From Planctomonas sp. JC2975 (GTDB taxonomy: Bacteria > Actinomycetota > Actinomycetes > Actinomycetales > Microbacteriaceae): a stretch of 64,000 bases of DNA. The position numbers and the translations under genes were made by a program. The notes under the pieces were generated by a model. That model did no database searches. It was not told the DNA's origin and saw only the letters and a list, made by a program, of their open reading frames with translations. Location: positions 1,240,001 to 1,304,000 of the forward strand of contig NZ_JABEKS010000001.1 in the NCBI RefSeq assembly GCF_012985205.1, given 5' to 3'. Positions 45,931 through 55,550 of the stretch are shown here, in pieces. The stretch's first letter is position 1. Every line of letters starts with the position of its first letter.

Positions 45931-46878
45931 GTGACCAGCACCCCCGCCGAGCCCTCAGACTCCTCCGTGTCATCCGTGCGGCCGGCAACGGCGCGTCGCC
46001 ACCTGGTGAGCACGGACGAACTCGCGCGTCTGCTCGCGGATGCCGACGATCCCGTCGGCGGGCGGCACACGCTCGTGCTCGACGCGACGGTGCTGCAGGT
46101 CGCGGGGTTCGACGGGCATCCGTCCTACGTCACCGGACACGAGCAATACCTGGTCAACGGGCATATTCCGGGCGCAGTCTTCGCGGATCTCCTCGAGGAG
46201 CTCAGCGATGCCGATGCGCAGTATCCGTTCTCACGCCCGTCCGCAGAACGCTTCGCCGCTGCCGCGCAGGCGCTCGGCGCTGACGCCGCAACGACCGTCG
46301 TGGTCTACGACGATTCGTTCGGGCAATGGGCGTCGCGACTCTGGTGGCTGTTCCGGTCTTTCGGCCACACCGACGTCGCCGTGCTCGACGGAGGTCTGCG
46401 CAAGTGGGCGGCCGAGGAACGCCCGCTGGAGATCGGTCACGTCGCGCCCACGTCATCCACCGGGTTCGCCGCCTCGGGCCAGAAGGGCTTCTGGGCCGAC
46501 AAGCACCGCATCGACCGCGCACTCTCCGGCGCCGAACCTGCGACCCTGGTCTGCGGCCTGCCGCCGCGGGAGTTCACGGGCGAAGCCGGACATCGCCCGC
46601 GTCTCGGGCACATCCCGGGCAGCCACAGCGCGCCTGCTTCCCGCCTCGTCGATCGCGAGACCAATGCCTTCCTCACCGAGGAGGCATTGCGTGCGCTCCT
46701 GGCGGATGCCGTCGACTCACCCGACCCGATCGTGACGTACTGCGCAGGCGGCATCGCCGCATCCGCCGACGCGCTCGCCCTCACCGTGCTCGGGCGCGAC
46801 GACGTGAGCGTCTACGACGAGTCCCTCAACGAGTGGGCAGCGGATGACGCACGGCCTCTCGTGGTCATCGCCGGATAG
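45931..46878 (+). CDS. Sulfurtransferase with two rhodanese domains
   Basis: The 315-residue protein has an inactive N-terminal rhodanese domain (about 22-155, with GHIPGAVFADLLEEL and VVVYDDSFGQWASRLWWLF) and an active C-terminal one with the catalytic Cys271 in IVTYCAGGIAAS. This is the thiosulfate or 3-mercaptopyruvate sulfurtransferase layout; the CAGGIAA loop alone does not separate the two. The protein is cytoplasmic. It is monocistronic with its own leaderless-type promoter and is convergent with the cupin gene. Confidence 0.88.
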   Translation: MTSTPAEPSDSSVSSVRPATARRHLVSTDELARLLADADDPVGGRHTLVLDATVLQVAGFDGHPSYVTGHEQYLVNGHIPGAVFADLLEELSDADAQYPFSRPSAERFAAAAQALGADAATTVVVYDDSFGQWASRLWWLFRSFGHTDVAVLDGGLRKWAAEERPLEIGHVAPTSSTGFAASGQKGFWADKHRIDRALSGAEPATLVCGLPPREFTGEAGHRPRLGHIPGSHSAPASRLVDRETNAFLTEEALRALLADAVDSPDPIVTYCAGGIAASADALALTVLGRDDVSVYDESLNEWAADDARPLVVIAG

Positions 46879-46920
46879 CGATCAGGACTCGCGCCCAGAC
46901 ACCCCTCTCGGAGCCCGCGC

Positions 46921-47280
46921 TCAAAGCTCTCGGAGTGGCGCGGTTCGTTCCCCGCCCGCGTCGCCGGTGTTCACGGTTCCCTTCGGCTCGAACATCAGCA
47001 CGGCAGCCTCCGATTCGGCCCGCGGACAGTGCTCCGTTCCGGCCGGAACCACGTAGATGTCACCCGGTCGCAGCACGACGTCTCCCGTGCGCAGCTGGAT
47101 GGTGACCTCACCGGAGTGCACGAGGAACAGTTCGTCCGTCTCGGGATGCGTGTGCCACACGAACTCTCCGCTGAACTTCGCGATCTTCACGTCGTAGTCG
47201 TTGATACTCGTCAGGCGGTGCGGCTGCCAGGGCTCATGAATGCTTGCAAGCGCGATGTCGATGTTGCGCACGTCGGTCAT
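46921..47280 (-). CDS. Cupin-domain protein
   Basis: The 119-residue single-domain cupin has the two metal motifs: WHTHPETDELFLVHSGEVTI (about 43-62) and PAGTEHCPRAESEAAVL (about 79-95), with His45, His47, Glu51 and His85 as likely ligands. Small cupins of this sort may be isomerases, dioxygenases or regulators; none can be named here. I use the ATG at 47280; another in-frame start at 47295 is possible. It lies 46 bases beyond the helicase stop on the same strand. Confidence 0.82.
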   Translation of the reverse strand: MTDVRNIDIALASIHEPWQPHRLTSINDYDVKIAKFSGEFVWHTHPETDELFLVHSGEVTIQLRTGDVVLRPGDIYVVPAGTEHCPRAESEAAVLMFEPKGTVNTGDAGGERTAPLREL

Positions 47281-47325
47281 GGGCACCATCGTCACCCACC
47301 CGGCGCCCGCACGCCAGCATGCGCC

Positions 47326-49914
47326 TCACAACCGGTCGACAGCCGTGACTTTCAGCACCGCGGATCCCGCCTCGTCCGACGCCGCCAGGTCGACCACTGC
47401 GGCGATGCCCCAGTCGTGGTCGCCCTCCGGATCCGCGAGGATCTGGCGAACGAGCCACCTACGGCCTGTGCCGTTCCCGCCAGCTGCATCCGTCTCGTCC
47501 ACGATGAGCATCGCCGCGCTGCGGGCGTCGGCGCCGATGCCGATGGAGTCGTGGTCGGCGTAGTAGGAATCGAGGGCGAGACCCCAGGCATCCTCTCCGA
47601 AGTCGGGATCGAGCTCGCCCAGCCGGTCGGCACGGTCGAGGGCCGCCAGCTGCACGCGGCGGAACAGCTCGTTGCGCACCATGACGAGGAACGCCCTGCG
47701 ATTCGAGGTGATCGTGCGGGGCACGGGCGGCACGATCGCGGTCTCCTCCGCGTGCCGAACGGCATCCGGATGCACCATCTCCTCCCACTCGTCGAGCAGG
47801 CTCGAGTCGACCTGCCGAACGAGCTCGCCGAGCCACTCGATGAGGTCACGCAACTCGTCGGTCTTCGCTTCGTCGGGCACCGTCTGTCGCAGCGCCCGGA
47901 AGGCGTCTGACAGGTAGCGCAGCACGACGCCCTCGCTGCGGGCGAGGTTGTAGAACGACACGAACTCGGCGAACGTCATGGCGCGCTCGAACAAGTCGCG
48001 CACCACCGACTTGGGACTGAGCTCGAAGTCGCGCACCCACGGCTGGCTCGCGCTGTAGGTCTCGAAAGACTGCTGCAGGATGCTCTCCAGTGGCTTCGGC
48101 CACGTCACATCCTCGAGCAGCTCCATGCGCTCCTCGTACTCGATGCCCTCCGCCTTCATCGCGGCGACGGCTTCACCGCGCGCGAGGTGCTGCTGCGCCA
48201 GCAGTACCGGACGCGGATCGTCCAGCGTCGCCTCGACGACCGAGACCACATCGAGCGCGTAGTCTCCTGAGCCGACGCCACCGGACACGCTGCGCTCACC
48301 CGTCGCGGCCGAGCGGGTCTCATCGTCTTCAGCCGAGAACAGCTCCAGCACGGCGAGCGCGAAGGGCGACAGCGGCTGGTTCAGGGCGAAGTTCGGCTGC
48401 AGATCCACGGTGAGGCGGGGGATGCCGTCCGTCCCCTTCTCGACGATCCCGGCCGTGACCAGCGTGCGATAGATGCCGAGGGCCCGTCGCGCCAGCTCCA
48501 GCTGTCGCTTCCACGGCTCGTGGTTGTCGAACACGAGAGTGCGCACGTTGCCGAAGACGTCGCCGCCGCGGCCGACGACATTGACGATCATCGCGCTGGT
48601 GATCTGCATGTGCGGGGTGAGCGTCTCAGGCTCGGCGTCGATCAGGCGCTTGAACGACGGCTCACCCCAGGAGACGAACCCCTCCGGCGCGCGCTTGCGC
48701 ACGATCTTTCGCTTCTTCTTCGCATCGTCCCCCGCCTTCGCGACGGCCCGCGCGTTCTCGATGTCGTGCTCCGGCGCCTGCGCGACGACCGTGCCGGCCG
48801 TGTCGTATCCGGCGCGGCCTGCACGGCCGGCGATCTGATGGAACTCCCGAGCGGTCAGCTGCCGCATCTTGGTGCCGTCGAATTTCGTCAGCGCCGTCAG
48901 CAGCACGCTGCGGATGGGCACGTTGATGCCGACGCCCAGCGTGTCCGTTCCGCACACCACGCGCAGCAGCCCGCGCTGCGCGAGCTGCTCGACGAGCCTG
49001 CGGTACTTGGGCAGCATTCCCGCGTGGTGCACGCCGATGCCCAGGCGCAACAAGCGCGACAGGGTCTGCCCGAAACCGGTGGCGAAGCGGAACGCGCCGA
49101 TGGCATCCGCTATCGCGTCCCGCTGCTCACGGCTGGCAACGGATGCCCCGGCCAGCGCTTGTGCCCGCTCCAGCGCGTCCTTCTGCGAGAAGTGCACGAC
49201 GTAGACGGGTGCTTTGCCGTCATCCAGAAGCTCCTGGATCGTCTCATGCACCGGCGTCAGCACGTAGTCGTAGTCCAGCGGCACCGGACGCTCGACACCG
49301 GTGACCGCCACCGTCTCACGGTGCGTGCGCCGGGAGAGGTCGTCGGCGATGCCGCTCACGTCACCAAGCGTGGCGCTCATCAGGATGAACTGCGCACGCT
49401 CCAGGAGCAGCAGCGGAACCTGCCAGGCCCAGCCGCGATCGGGATCCGCGTAGAAGTGGAACTCGTCCATCACGACCTGGTCGATGGGGGCGACCGGGCC
49501 GAGCCGGAGCGCCAGGTTGGCGAGGATCTCGGCCGTGCAGCAGATGATCGGGGCATCCGCGTTCACCTGCGAGTCGCCGGTCATCATGCCGACGTTCTCG
49601 GCACCGAACGTGTCGGCGAGCGCGAAGAACTTCTCCGAGACGAGCGCCTTGATCGGCGCCGTGTAGAACGTGCGCTTGCCGTCGGCGAGTGCTGTCGCGT
49701 GCGCGCCGACGGCGATCAGCGACTTGCCGGTGCCCGTCGGCGTCGAGACGATGACGTTCGCCCCGGAGACGATGCCGATCAGCGACTCCTCCTGGGCCGG
49801 ATAGAGGCTGATCCCGCCTTCGGAGACCCACTCGACGAAGACGTCGAACACGTCGTCGGGGGAATCGAGCCCGACGACCCGTTGATCGAGACGGATGCTG
49901 TCTGCCGGACTCAC
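47326..49914 (-). CDS. Superfamily 2 DEAD/DEAH-box RNA helicase with DUF3516-type C-terminus
   Basis: The 862-residue helicase has motif I STPTGTGKS (57-65), motif II DEFH (150-153), motif III MSATLGDVSG, and motifs V-VI TLGVGINVPIRSVLL and HQIAGRAGRAGYD. A long C-terminal region (about 430-862) of the DUF3516 kind found in actinobacteria follows. It resembles Ski2/Mtr4-like enzymes, and a KKKRKIVRKR basic patch follows the core. Ski2-like helicases unwind structured RNA for decay or processing. The gene is monocistronic. The 113 bases upstream and before the next stop hold no clear feature. Confidence 0.9.
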   Translation of the reverse strand: MSPADSIRLDQRVVGLDSPDDVFDVFVEWVSEGGISLYPAQEESLIGIVSGANVIVSTPTGTGKSLIAVGAHATALADGKRTFYTAPIKALVSEKFFALADTFGAENVGMMTGDSQVNADAPIICCTAEILANLALRLGPVAPIDQVVMDEFHFYADPDRGWAWQVPLLLLERAQFILMSATLGDVSGIADDLSRRTHRETVAVTGVERPVPLDYDYVLTPVHETIQELLDDGKAPVYVVHFSQKDALERAQALAGASVASREQRDAIADAIGAFRFATGFGQTLSRLLRLGIGVHHAGMLPKYRRLVEQLAQRGLLRVVCGTDTLGVGINVPIRSVLLTALTKFDGTKMRQLTAREFHQIAGRAGRAGYDTAGTVVAQAPEHDIENARAVAKAGDDAKKKRKIVRKRAPEGFVSWGEPSFKRLIDAEPETLTPHMQITSAMIVNVVGRGGDVFGNVRTLVFDNHEPWKRQLELARRALGIYRTLVTAGIVEKGTDGIPRLTVDLQPNFALNQPLSPFALAVLELFSAEDDETRSAATGERSVSGGVGSGDYALDVVSVVEATLDDPRPVLLAQQHLARGEAVAAMKAEGIEYEERMELLEDVTWPKPLESILQQSFETYSASQPWVRDFELSPKSVVRDLFERAMTFAEFVSFYNLARSEGVVLRYLSDAFRALRQTVPDEAKTDELRDLIEWLGELVRQVDSSLLDEWEEMVHPDAVRHAEETAIVPPVPRTITSNRRAFLVMVRNELFRRVQLAALDRADRLGELDPDFGEDAWGLALDSYYADHDSIGIGADARSAAMLIVDETDAAGGNGTGRRWLVRQILADPEGDHDWGIAAVVDLAASDEAGSAVLKVTAVDRL

Positions 49915-50027
49915 CCGTCAAGGCTAGCCGGGAGCTCCCCGCACGCTCGCCACCGGTGCTCGAGCTCTCCGAGCCGTGGTGGGTGAGCCCGACCCAGCGG
50001 TAGGTCGGCTCGACCCTCGACGCCGCC

Positions 50028-50771
50028 TCAGTCGCGCGAGCTGTTGGCCGTGCGTCCGCGCACGATGCCGATGAACGTATCGATGTGCTCCTGCTCGGAT
50101 TCCGTGCGCGGCGGCTGCGGATCACTGAGCCAGGCCAGCGCGATGCCGGTCGCTTCGGCATCCGTCACCGGCTTCGCCACCAGGTCCCGCCTCGCATGCA
50201 GCCGCGCGACGGACTGCGGGAGCACGATGCTGCCCACACCTGCAGCGACGACCTCGAGCGTCGTCTCGACGTTCGGATCGAACGGATGCACCGGCGACCC
50301 CAGCTCCGCGACCTCGGCCATGCTCACCTCGTCGGCCGCGGCGATCGCGTGACCCTTCGGCACGACGACCACCGGCTGCTCCTCGTAGAGCGGTATGGCG
50401 TGCAGCCCGTCGCGGTCGATCGGCAACCGCACGAGCGCGACGTCGGCCGTGCGCTCGTGCAGGACGGATTCCTGCTGCGGCTGGTCGATCCGGGTGAGTT
50501 CGAGCGGGATGCGGCGCATGCGTTCCACCCAGATCCGGGCCCACTTCGCCGGCGTCACCCCGCGCACGTACGCCAGCCGGAACGGCTCAGCCGGAGCGCG
50601 ATCGGCTGATCGGGCTGCGTCGCCGTCCGAGGGACGTGGCGCCTCGCGCTTCGAGCTCCGCTGAGCGTCGCGGTTCGTCGGCTTCGGCCGACGGTCCGCT
50701 GCAACGCCCACTCGACGACCGGATGACCGACGCGCCCCGCGGCCTCCAGCCGACCGACCTGCTGTCGCCAC
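50028..50771 (-). CDS. LysR-type effector-binding domain protein lacking the HTH
   Basis: The 247-residue protein has a LysR substrate-binding domain (about 68-240; FRLAYVRGVTPAKWARIWVERM, TADVALVRLPIDRDGLHAIPLYEEQPVVVVPKGH, VAAGVGSIVLPQSVARLHARRD). The usual DNA-binding domain is replaced by about 65 Arg/Ala/Ser-rich residues. I chose the GTG at 50771 because GGGGAGG lies 5 bases upstream and TAGCGT gives a -10 box; longer frames cross a tandem duplication. It is divergent from a DUF5997-like gene that could supply DNA binding. The ligand is unknown. Confidence 0.82.
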   Translation of the reverse strand: MATAGRSAGGRGARRSSGRRVGVAADRRPKPTNRDAQRSSKREAPRPSDGDAARSADRAPAEPFRLAYVRGVTPAKWARIWVERMRRIPLELTRIDQPQQESVLHERTADVALVRLPIDRDGLHAIPLYEEQPVVVVPKGHAIAAADEVSMAEVAELGSPVHPFDPNVETTLEVVAAGVGSIVLPQSVARLHARRDLVAKPVTDAEATGIALAWLSDPQPPRTESEQEHIDTFIGIVRGRTANSSRD

Positions 50772-50803
50772 GGATGCCTCCCCTCGACGTGCCCCGACCG
50801 TTA

Positions 50804-50809
50804 ACGCTA
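50804..50809 (-). promoter_or_regulatory. -10 box for the LysR effector-domain gene
   Basis: TAGCGT on the minus strand lies 32 bases before the chosen GTG, with a strong GGGGAGG ribosome site in between. Unlike several neighbours, this transcript would have a normal leader. Confidence 0.4.
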
Positions 50810-50892
50810 CCCGGCCATGTCCGGCTCCGGCCCGCGCCACCGCGGGGATGTCCGGCCGTGGCGTCGGAGAAGCGACCGCGCCGTACGGATCG

Positions 50893-50930
50893 CCAGGGTC
50901 GCAGAGGATCACCAGGGTCGCAGAGGATCA
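50893..50930. repeat. Exact 19-base tandem duplication
   Basis: CCAGGGTCGCAGAGGATCA occurs twice in direct succession (50893-50911 and 50912-50930). It lies in the 261-base region between two divergent genes. It may be a recent slippage product or a doubled binding site. Confidence 0.9.
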
Positions 50931-51020
50931 CCACGATCGTCGGGAACCGTCGGGGTCGGCGAGGACGTCGGGTCGGCGATCGACATCCTCGTTGGAGCGC
51001 GGGCACGCGCCGAGACCTCG

Positions 51021-51026
51021 TACCCT
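51021..51026 (+). promoter_or_regulatory. -10 box for the DUF5997-like gene
   Basis: TACCCT ends 6 bases before the ATG at 51033. TGAGGG between them could also act as a weak ribosome site, but its spacing to the ATG is zero, so a leaderless start is more likely. Confidence 0.45.
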
Positions 51027-51032
51027 TGAGGG

Positions 51033-51440
51033 ATGAGCGAATCCGTGCAGCCAGGGCCTGGCGCGATGAAGCCGGAGACGGCCGCCAAGAAGCTCGGCGT
51101 CTACCTGCCTGCGACACCGGAGGAGTTCCGCTCCTCCGCGATCACCCGTGAGGCGTTCGCTGCCCTGCAGTCCGAGCCGCCGCAGTGGCTCGTCGACCTG
51201 CGACGCGACGGACCGCATCCCCGCGACGTTGTGGCGCGAAAGCTCGGAGTGTCCACGAGCGGGCTCGCCCGTGCCGACGTGAAGGATGCCCTCACGACGG
51301 AGCAGATCCGCCAGCTCCTCGCCGCGCCGCCCGAGTGGTTGGTGCGAGAGCGCGGGACCCAGGCGGCCGTCCGCGCCGAGAACGCACGGGTCAAGCAGCA
51401 GCGAGCGGACAAGCTCGCGCGCAACGACCGTTCGTCCTGA
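51033..51440 (+). CDS. DUF5997-like protein, possible DNA-binding partner of the LysR-domain protein
   Basis: The 135-residue protein fits the actinobacterial DUF5997 group as I remember it (MKPETAAKKLGVYLPATPEEF near the start, then REAFAALQSEPPQWLVDLRRDGPHPRDVVARKLGVSTSGLARADV). The segment RDVVARKLGVSTSGLARADVKDALTTEQIRQLL looks like a helix-turn-helix, and a basic tail follows. In my recollection such genes often neighbour LysR effector-domain genes. It is divergent from one here, so a two-part regulator is possible. The function is unproven. Confidence 0.78.
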   Translation: MSESVQPGPGAMKPETAAKKLGVYLPATPEEFRSSAITREAFAALQSEPPQWLVDLRRDGPHPRDVVARKLGVSTSGLARADVKDALTTEQIRQLLAAPPEWLVRERGTQAAVRAENARVKQQRADKLARNDRSS

Positions 51441-51589
51441 CACACCGCAGGCTCAGACGCGGCACGTCCGGGAACCGCGGGTCTTGGCATCGTTCGTCCG
51501 GGGAACCGCACGTCCTGAAACCGCACGTCCTGCCACGGGTCGTCCCTGGCCGAGGCCGGCACGTGGGCCGTCCGCTCTGACGTGGACGG

Positions 51590-54500
51590 TCAGGCCGTTG
51601 CGCGATCCAGTCCGGCGACGTAGACCGCCTCGGTGCGACTCGTCGCTCCGAGCTTGCGCAGGATCGCCGACACGTGCACGCTGGCGGTCTTCGTGCTGAT
51701 GTAGAGCCGCTCGCCGATCTGCTTGTTGCTCAGTCCCTGGGCGATGAGCTCGAGTACCTGTCGTTCACGCTCGGTCAGCTCGGCAGAGCCGACCACCCGC
51801 CCGCGCCCCTCGGCGCCGCCGCGAGCAGGCGACGCCTCCAGCCCCGCACGTCGCTCGAAGTCGTCCAGCCACCCGAGGATGAGCCCCGCGCCGAGCTCGT
51901 CGGCGAGTCGCCGCGATGCGGCGGCCTCCTCCTGAGCCTCCGTCCGCTTGCCGGCGCCGACGAGAGCCTGAGCGTGACGGAACCGGGTGTACGGCTGCAG
52001 ATGCGCAGTAGCGATGGATGCCGTCGACGCCTTGACCGCCTGCTGCCAGGCGTGCGTGTCGGCTCCGTTCTCGGCGAGTTCGGCCTCGAACAGCGGAACC
52101 CAGACGGATGCTGTCGGCCAGTCGCGCACGGATGCGAGCACCTCCCGCAGCCCCGACTCGGCGGTCCCGAGGTCGATGTGCTCCACCGAGTCCGCGCCTC
52201 TCGGACGCGAAGCATCCGGACCGCGCTGGCCGATCGCGGACGCGGCATCGGCATCCGCTCCCCTGCCACCCGTTCTGAGCAACGCGAGAGTGCGTGCGGC
52301 GTCCACGAGCAGCGGGAGGTCGTACGCGATCATCCTTCGGTGGTCTCGAAGCACCACAGCCACCGCACGCCAGGCACGCTCGACGTCGCCGAGCGCGAGC
52401 GCCAGCTCCGCCTCCACGCGCGCGATGCCCAGCAGGGACTGCATCTCGATGTCGGCCTGCACATGCATCATCGGCGCCCATGACCGCCAGAGCTCGTCGG
52501 CGACCTCGGTCTCGCCCTTCCACGTCAGCAGAAGCAGCTTCATGCGTTGCAGGTGCACCCGGAATCCGGGCGGGGGGTTGAGCGCCATCGCCGGTTCGAG
52601 GAGCGCGTCGGCCTCGCCCCATCTGCCGAGGGCGATCAGCGGTTCGACGGTGTTCGATGCCAGCATGATGCCGCTCGTGCGCTCGACGCCGAGCCGGCGG
52701 GCACGCTCCACACCGGCGTTGCCGATCTCGACCGCTTCGGTGAACCTGCCGATCAGGTGCATCACGTCAGACGTGTTCACGTGGTAGCGCAGCATCGCGC
52801 CGTCGCGCGTTTCGGCGAGCTCTTTCGCGCGCCGGAGGTCGGCGAGTCCGTCCTCCACTCGGCCGAGTCCGACGAACGAGACGCCTCGAATGTTGTGAGC
52901 GACGGACTGCCGCGACAGGGATCCGGCCGCCTCCGCCTGAGCGAGCGCCCTCGTCGCCACCTCGACACCTTCGTCGTACCGAGCCTCGAGCATGAGACGC
53001 CCTGCGAGGTCCCCGAGGATGGCGGATGCCGTGTCCGAGCAGGCATCGGGACCCACCTCCGCCAGAGCCTCCTCGAGCAGCGCCGTCGAACCCGGACGCG
53101 ACAACGATGCGAGGTACCGCGCCTTGTCGACGAGGAGTCCCGCGTGCTGGTCGACATCCGCGGGATCGCATTCCGCCAGGGCGACGTCGATCACCGCCAG
53201 GGCCCGATCGCTGTCTCCCGCATCGCGCCACGCGTCGGCGGTGCGCTGCAGGAGGTCGATGTGACTCATCCCAGCGCCCGACTCCGGGTCGGCGATCTGC
53301 TCCCACAGCTCCAGGGCGCGCTCGCCCATGCGTGCGGCTCTCGAGAACGCGTAGCTGTCGCCGGCCTCCCGCATCGCCACGATCGTGGCCGGAAAGGCGC
53401 GCACGGCATCATGGGCTTCCATGCGATGGAGGGCGACCTCGTGGGCGACCGGACGTCCTGCGTGGGCCAGCGATTCGAGGGCGTCCGCATAGGCCGTGTG
53501 GTACCGGACCCGTTCCCCGGGCAGCACCTCGCCGAGCACGGCGGCGCGCACCAGGGCGTGGCGGAAGTCGTAGCAGACGTCGTCGATGACGAGGAGGCCA
53601 CCATCGACGGCTGCTCTCACCTCCGCCTCCAACTCGGCGGATGATCCCGCGTAGACCAGGTCGAGCAGGTCGTGCCGAACGCAGGCACCGCCGACGGCGA
53701 TGAGCCGCAGCAGGTGCTGAGTGCTCTCACCGACGCGCTCGTAACGCGCGAGCAACAACTCGCGCAGGGTCTCGGGCAGGGGCCCGGCAATGCCGGAATC
53801 ACGCACACCGCGCTCGGCGCCGGCGAGCTCCTCGACGAAGAACGGAACGCCCTCGCTGCGCTCGAAGACGTCGTCGATCATCGCGGTGTCGATCGTGCCT
53901 GTCTCGATCATCGTGCCGGCGGACGACGCGGCGTCGCCGCCTTCCGCCCCGGACACCGCGGCAATGGACTGCACCTGGGCGGCGACCTGCTCGCGTGTCA
54001 GGCGGATCAGCTCCCAGCGCACCAGGCGGCGCGAGCGTTCCAGCTCGGGGAGCACGGGACGCAGCGGATGCCCGCGCACGATCTCGTCGCTGCGGTACGT
54101 GACGATGATCAGGATTCCGCCCCCCGTGAGCATGCTCACCAGGAACCGCAGCAGCTCGACAGTCGACCGATCCGCCCAGTGGATGTCCTCGATCACCAGT
54201 ACGAGCCGACGCTGTCGCGCGACGTTCTCGAACAGCACAGCGATCAGCTCGTAGAAGCGGTCGGAGCTGGCCTTCGGCCGCCCTTCCTGGGCCGAGGCCA
54301 ATTCGGGCAGCACGAAGGGCAGCGCGGAGGCCGCCGGACCCGCGAGCTCGAGCAGCGCATCCGGCCCGAGGGTCGCGGCCAACTCGCGCACGATCGCCGT
54401 GAACGGTGCGTACGGAGCGCTCTCGGTGCCGATGTCGACGCACTTGCCGAGCAGCACCATGGCCCGGTCGCCGATCTCCCGGGTGAACTCGGCGACGAGC

Positions 54501-54745
54501 CGCGTCTTGCCGATGCCCGCCTCGCCGCCGATGGCGACCGCGCGCGGCTCCTCCGCGCTGCGCTCGAACTCATCGCGCAGCGCCGCGAGATCGGCCTCTC
54601 GACCGATCATCTGCGGGCTGCTGATGGGAGATCTCACTCGGTCAATGCTGCCACTTGCCACCGACATCGATGGCGCCGATGCCGCTTGTGCGGGCATCGG
54701 CGCCAATGCCGTGCTGTCGAGTGTTGGACCGGCCGCTCCGATCAC
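51590..54745 (-). CDS. LuxR-family regulator of the LAL type (AAA ATPase plus C-terminal HTH)
   Basis: The 1051-residue protein has an N-terminal AAA ATPase (Walker [10 protein letters not shown] at 73-81, Walker [13 protein letters not shown]), a long helical TPR-like middle (about 400-960) and a C-terminal LuxR/GerE HTH ([52 protein letters not shown], about 990-1042). LAL proteins activate catabolic or antibiotic genes in response to ligands and ATP. The start is fixed by a GTG at 54745 that overlaps the stop of a 64-codon upstream gene as GTGA, so the two are translationally coupled. The region 51441-51589 after it holds only degenerate ACCGCACGTCCTG repeats. Confidence 0.9.
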   Translation of the reverse strand: MIGAAGPTLDSTALAPMPAQAASAPSMSVASGSIDRVRSPISSPQMIGREADLAALRDEFERSAEEPRAVAIGGEAGIGKTRLVAEFTREIGDRAMVLLGKCVDIGTESAPYAPFTAIVRELAATLGPDALLELAGPAASALPFVLPELASAQEGRPKASSDRFYELIAVLFENVARQRRLVLVIEDIHWADRSTVELLRFLVSMLTGGGILIIVTYRSDEIVRGHPLRPVLPELERSRRLVRWELIRLTREQVAAQVQSIAAVSGAEGGDAASSAGTMIETGTIDTAMIDDVFERSEGVPFFVEELAGAERGVRDSGIAGPLPETLRELLLARYERVGESTQHLLRLIAVGGACVRHDLLDLVYAGSSAELEAEVRAAVDGGLLVIDDVCYDFRHALVRAAVLGEVLPGERVRYHTAYADALESLAHAGRPVAHEVALHRMEAHDAVRAFPATIVAMREAGDSYAFSRAARMGERALELWEQIADPESGAGMSHIDLLQRTADAWRDAGDSDRALAVIDVALAECDPADVDQHAGLLVDKARYLASLSRPGSTALLEEALAEVGPDACSDTASAILGDLAGRLMLEARYDEGVEVATRALAQAEAAGSLSRQSVAHNIRGVSFVGLGRVEDGLADLRRAKELAETRDGAMLRYHVNTSDVMHLIGRFTEAVEIGNAGVERARRLGVERTSGIMLASNTVEPLIALGRWGEADALLEPAMALNPPPGFRVHLQRMKLLLLTWKGETEVADELWRSWAPMMHVQADIEMQSLLGIARVEAELALALGDVERAWRAVAVVLRDHRRMIAYDLPLLVDAARTLALLRTGGRGADADAASAIGQRGPDASRPRGADSVEHIDLGTAESGLREVLASVRDWPTASVWVPLFEAELAENGADTHAWQQAVKASTASIATAHLQPYTRFRHAQALVGAGKRTEAQEEAAASRRLADELGAGLILGWLDDFERRAGLEASPARGGAEGRGRVVGSAELTERERQVLELIAQGLSNKQIGERLYISTKTASVHVSAILRKLGATSRTEAVYVAGLDRATA

Positions 54746-54936
54746 CGGGCGCCGAGGTGCGTGAGGGCGGCGAGACCACGCCGTCCGCGCGCACCGCGCG
54801 TGGGAGTGGCATCCGTTCCGGAATTCTCCGAGATCCGCTGTGCAGTGATCTCGCGCTGCGTGCGCAACCGCTCGAGATCGTCGTAGTTGCGCTGACGGTC
54901 GGCGTTGAGCGCATTCACCAGGGCTTCGTTGTACAT
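54742..54936 (-). CDS. Small hydrophilic protein coupled to the LAL regulator
   Basis: This 64-residue frame starts [40 protein letters not shown] and ends in a basic [17 protein letters not shown] segment. AAGGA lies 7 bases before the ATG. The first 35 residues should form an amphipathic helix. Its stop codon overlaps the GTG of the LAL gene (GTGA). I recognise no characterised family, though short proteins with an ALNADRQR-like helix occur in related genomes as I recall. It may be a regulator subunit or simply a translational coupler. Confidence 0.7.
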   Translation of the reverse strand: MYNEALVNALNADRQRNYDDLERLRTQREITAQRISENSGTDATPTRGARGRRGLAALTHLGAR

Positions 54937-54980
54937 CGCCTGTTCCTTCTTCTCATTCGTTCTACAGACGATGTTCGTGA

Positions 54981-55047
54981 CTAAGGTAGGCGGGTCAGAT
55001 CGGGCGGATGCCCTATCTTTCGAGGCACGGAATCCCGCCTACCTCAG
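54981..55047. repeat. Separated inverted repeat upstream of the small protein/LAL operon
   Basis: CTAAGGTAGGCGGG (54981-54994) and CCCGCCTACCTCAG (55034-55047) are complementary at 13 of 14 positions with 39 bases between them. They lie 45-111 bases upstream of the small-protein ATG, where two dimer half-sites or a DNA-looping operator could sit. No coding frame explains the conservation. Confidence 0.7.
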
Positions 55048-55172
55048 ACCCCTCGGCAGACGCCTAAGACATGCGTCCAACGGCGCCCCGACAGCAGCAC
55101 AATGGCATGCCAGACGGGCACAGAGCCGTGGCGAACGGATGGATGAAGCACGATGAGCACGAGAGGCCGAGG

Positions 55173-55454
55173 ATGAGCAACGAGCCCGCCGTCCGGGTGC
55201 GCGTCGTGATCCATGGGCGGGTGCAGGGCGTCGGCTTCCGCTACTCCTGCGCCGACATGGCCGACGACTCCGCGGTCTCCGGATGGGTGCGCAACCGTCC
55301 GGACGGCACCGTCGAGGCGGTCTTCGAGGGATCCCGCGACGCCGTCGCCGCTGCCGTCGCCTGGTGTGCTCACGGACCGGCCTACGCAGCGGTCTCCGGC
55401 GTCGAGACGTCGGATGAGCAGGTCGAAGGACTCAGCGGCTTCCGGATCCCCTGA
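55173..55454 (+). CDS. acyP: Acylphosphatase
   Basis: Acylphosphatases hydrolyse acyl phosphates such as carbamoyl phosphate or 1,3-bisphosphoglycerate. The 93-residue protein has the normal size and signature VRVVIHGRVQGVGFRYSC (about 8-25), with the catalytic Arg23 of GFRYS and Asn41 in GWVRNRPDGTVE. Length, motif order and the start ATG at 55173 fit the family. An open frame extends upstream without family similarity. A hairpin terminator follows at 55551-55582. Confidence 0.93.
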   Translation: MSNEPAVRVRVVIHGRVQGVGFRYSCADMADDSAVSGWVRNRPDGTVEAVFEGSRDAVAAAVAWCAHGPAYAAVSGVETSDEQVEGLSGFRIP

Positions 55455-55550
55455 CGGATCGTCATCGACACTGAGCGCCCTCCGCCCGCCGGCCTCAGCG
55501 CACTCCGCTCCGAAGGGCCCCAGGGCTCCGAATCCCATTCGAAGTGCAGA

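Noticed and set aside
51441-51589. Degenerate ACCGCACGTCCTG repeats between the DUF5997-like gene and the LAL gene
   Set aside because: Copies are short and imperfect, and no hairpin or regulator site could be defined; probably drift in a GC-rich spacer.
54905-55156. 83-residue plus-strand frame upstream of acylphosphatase
   Set aside because: It overlaps the inverted repeat and the start of the small gene on the other strand and shows no family or ribosome site.
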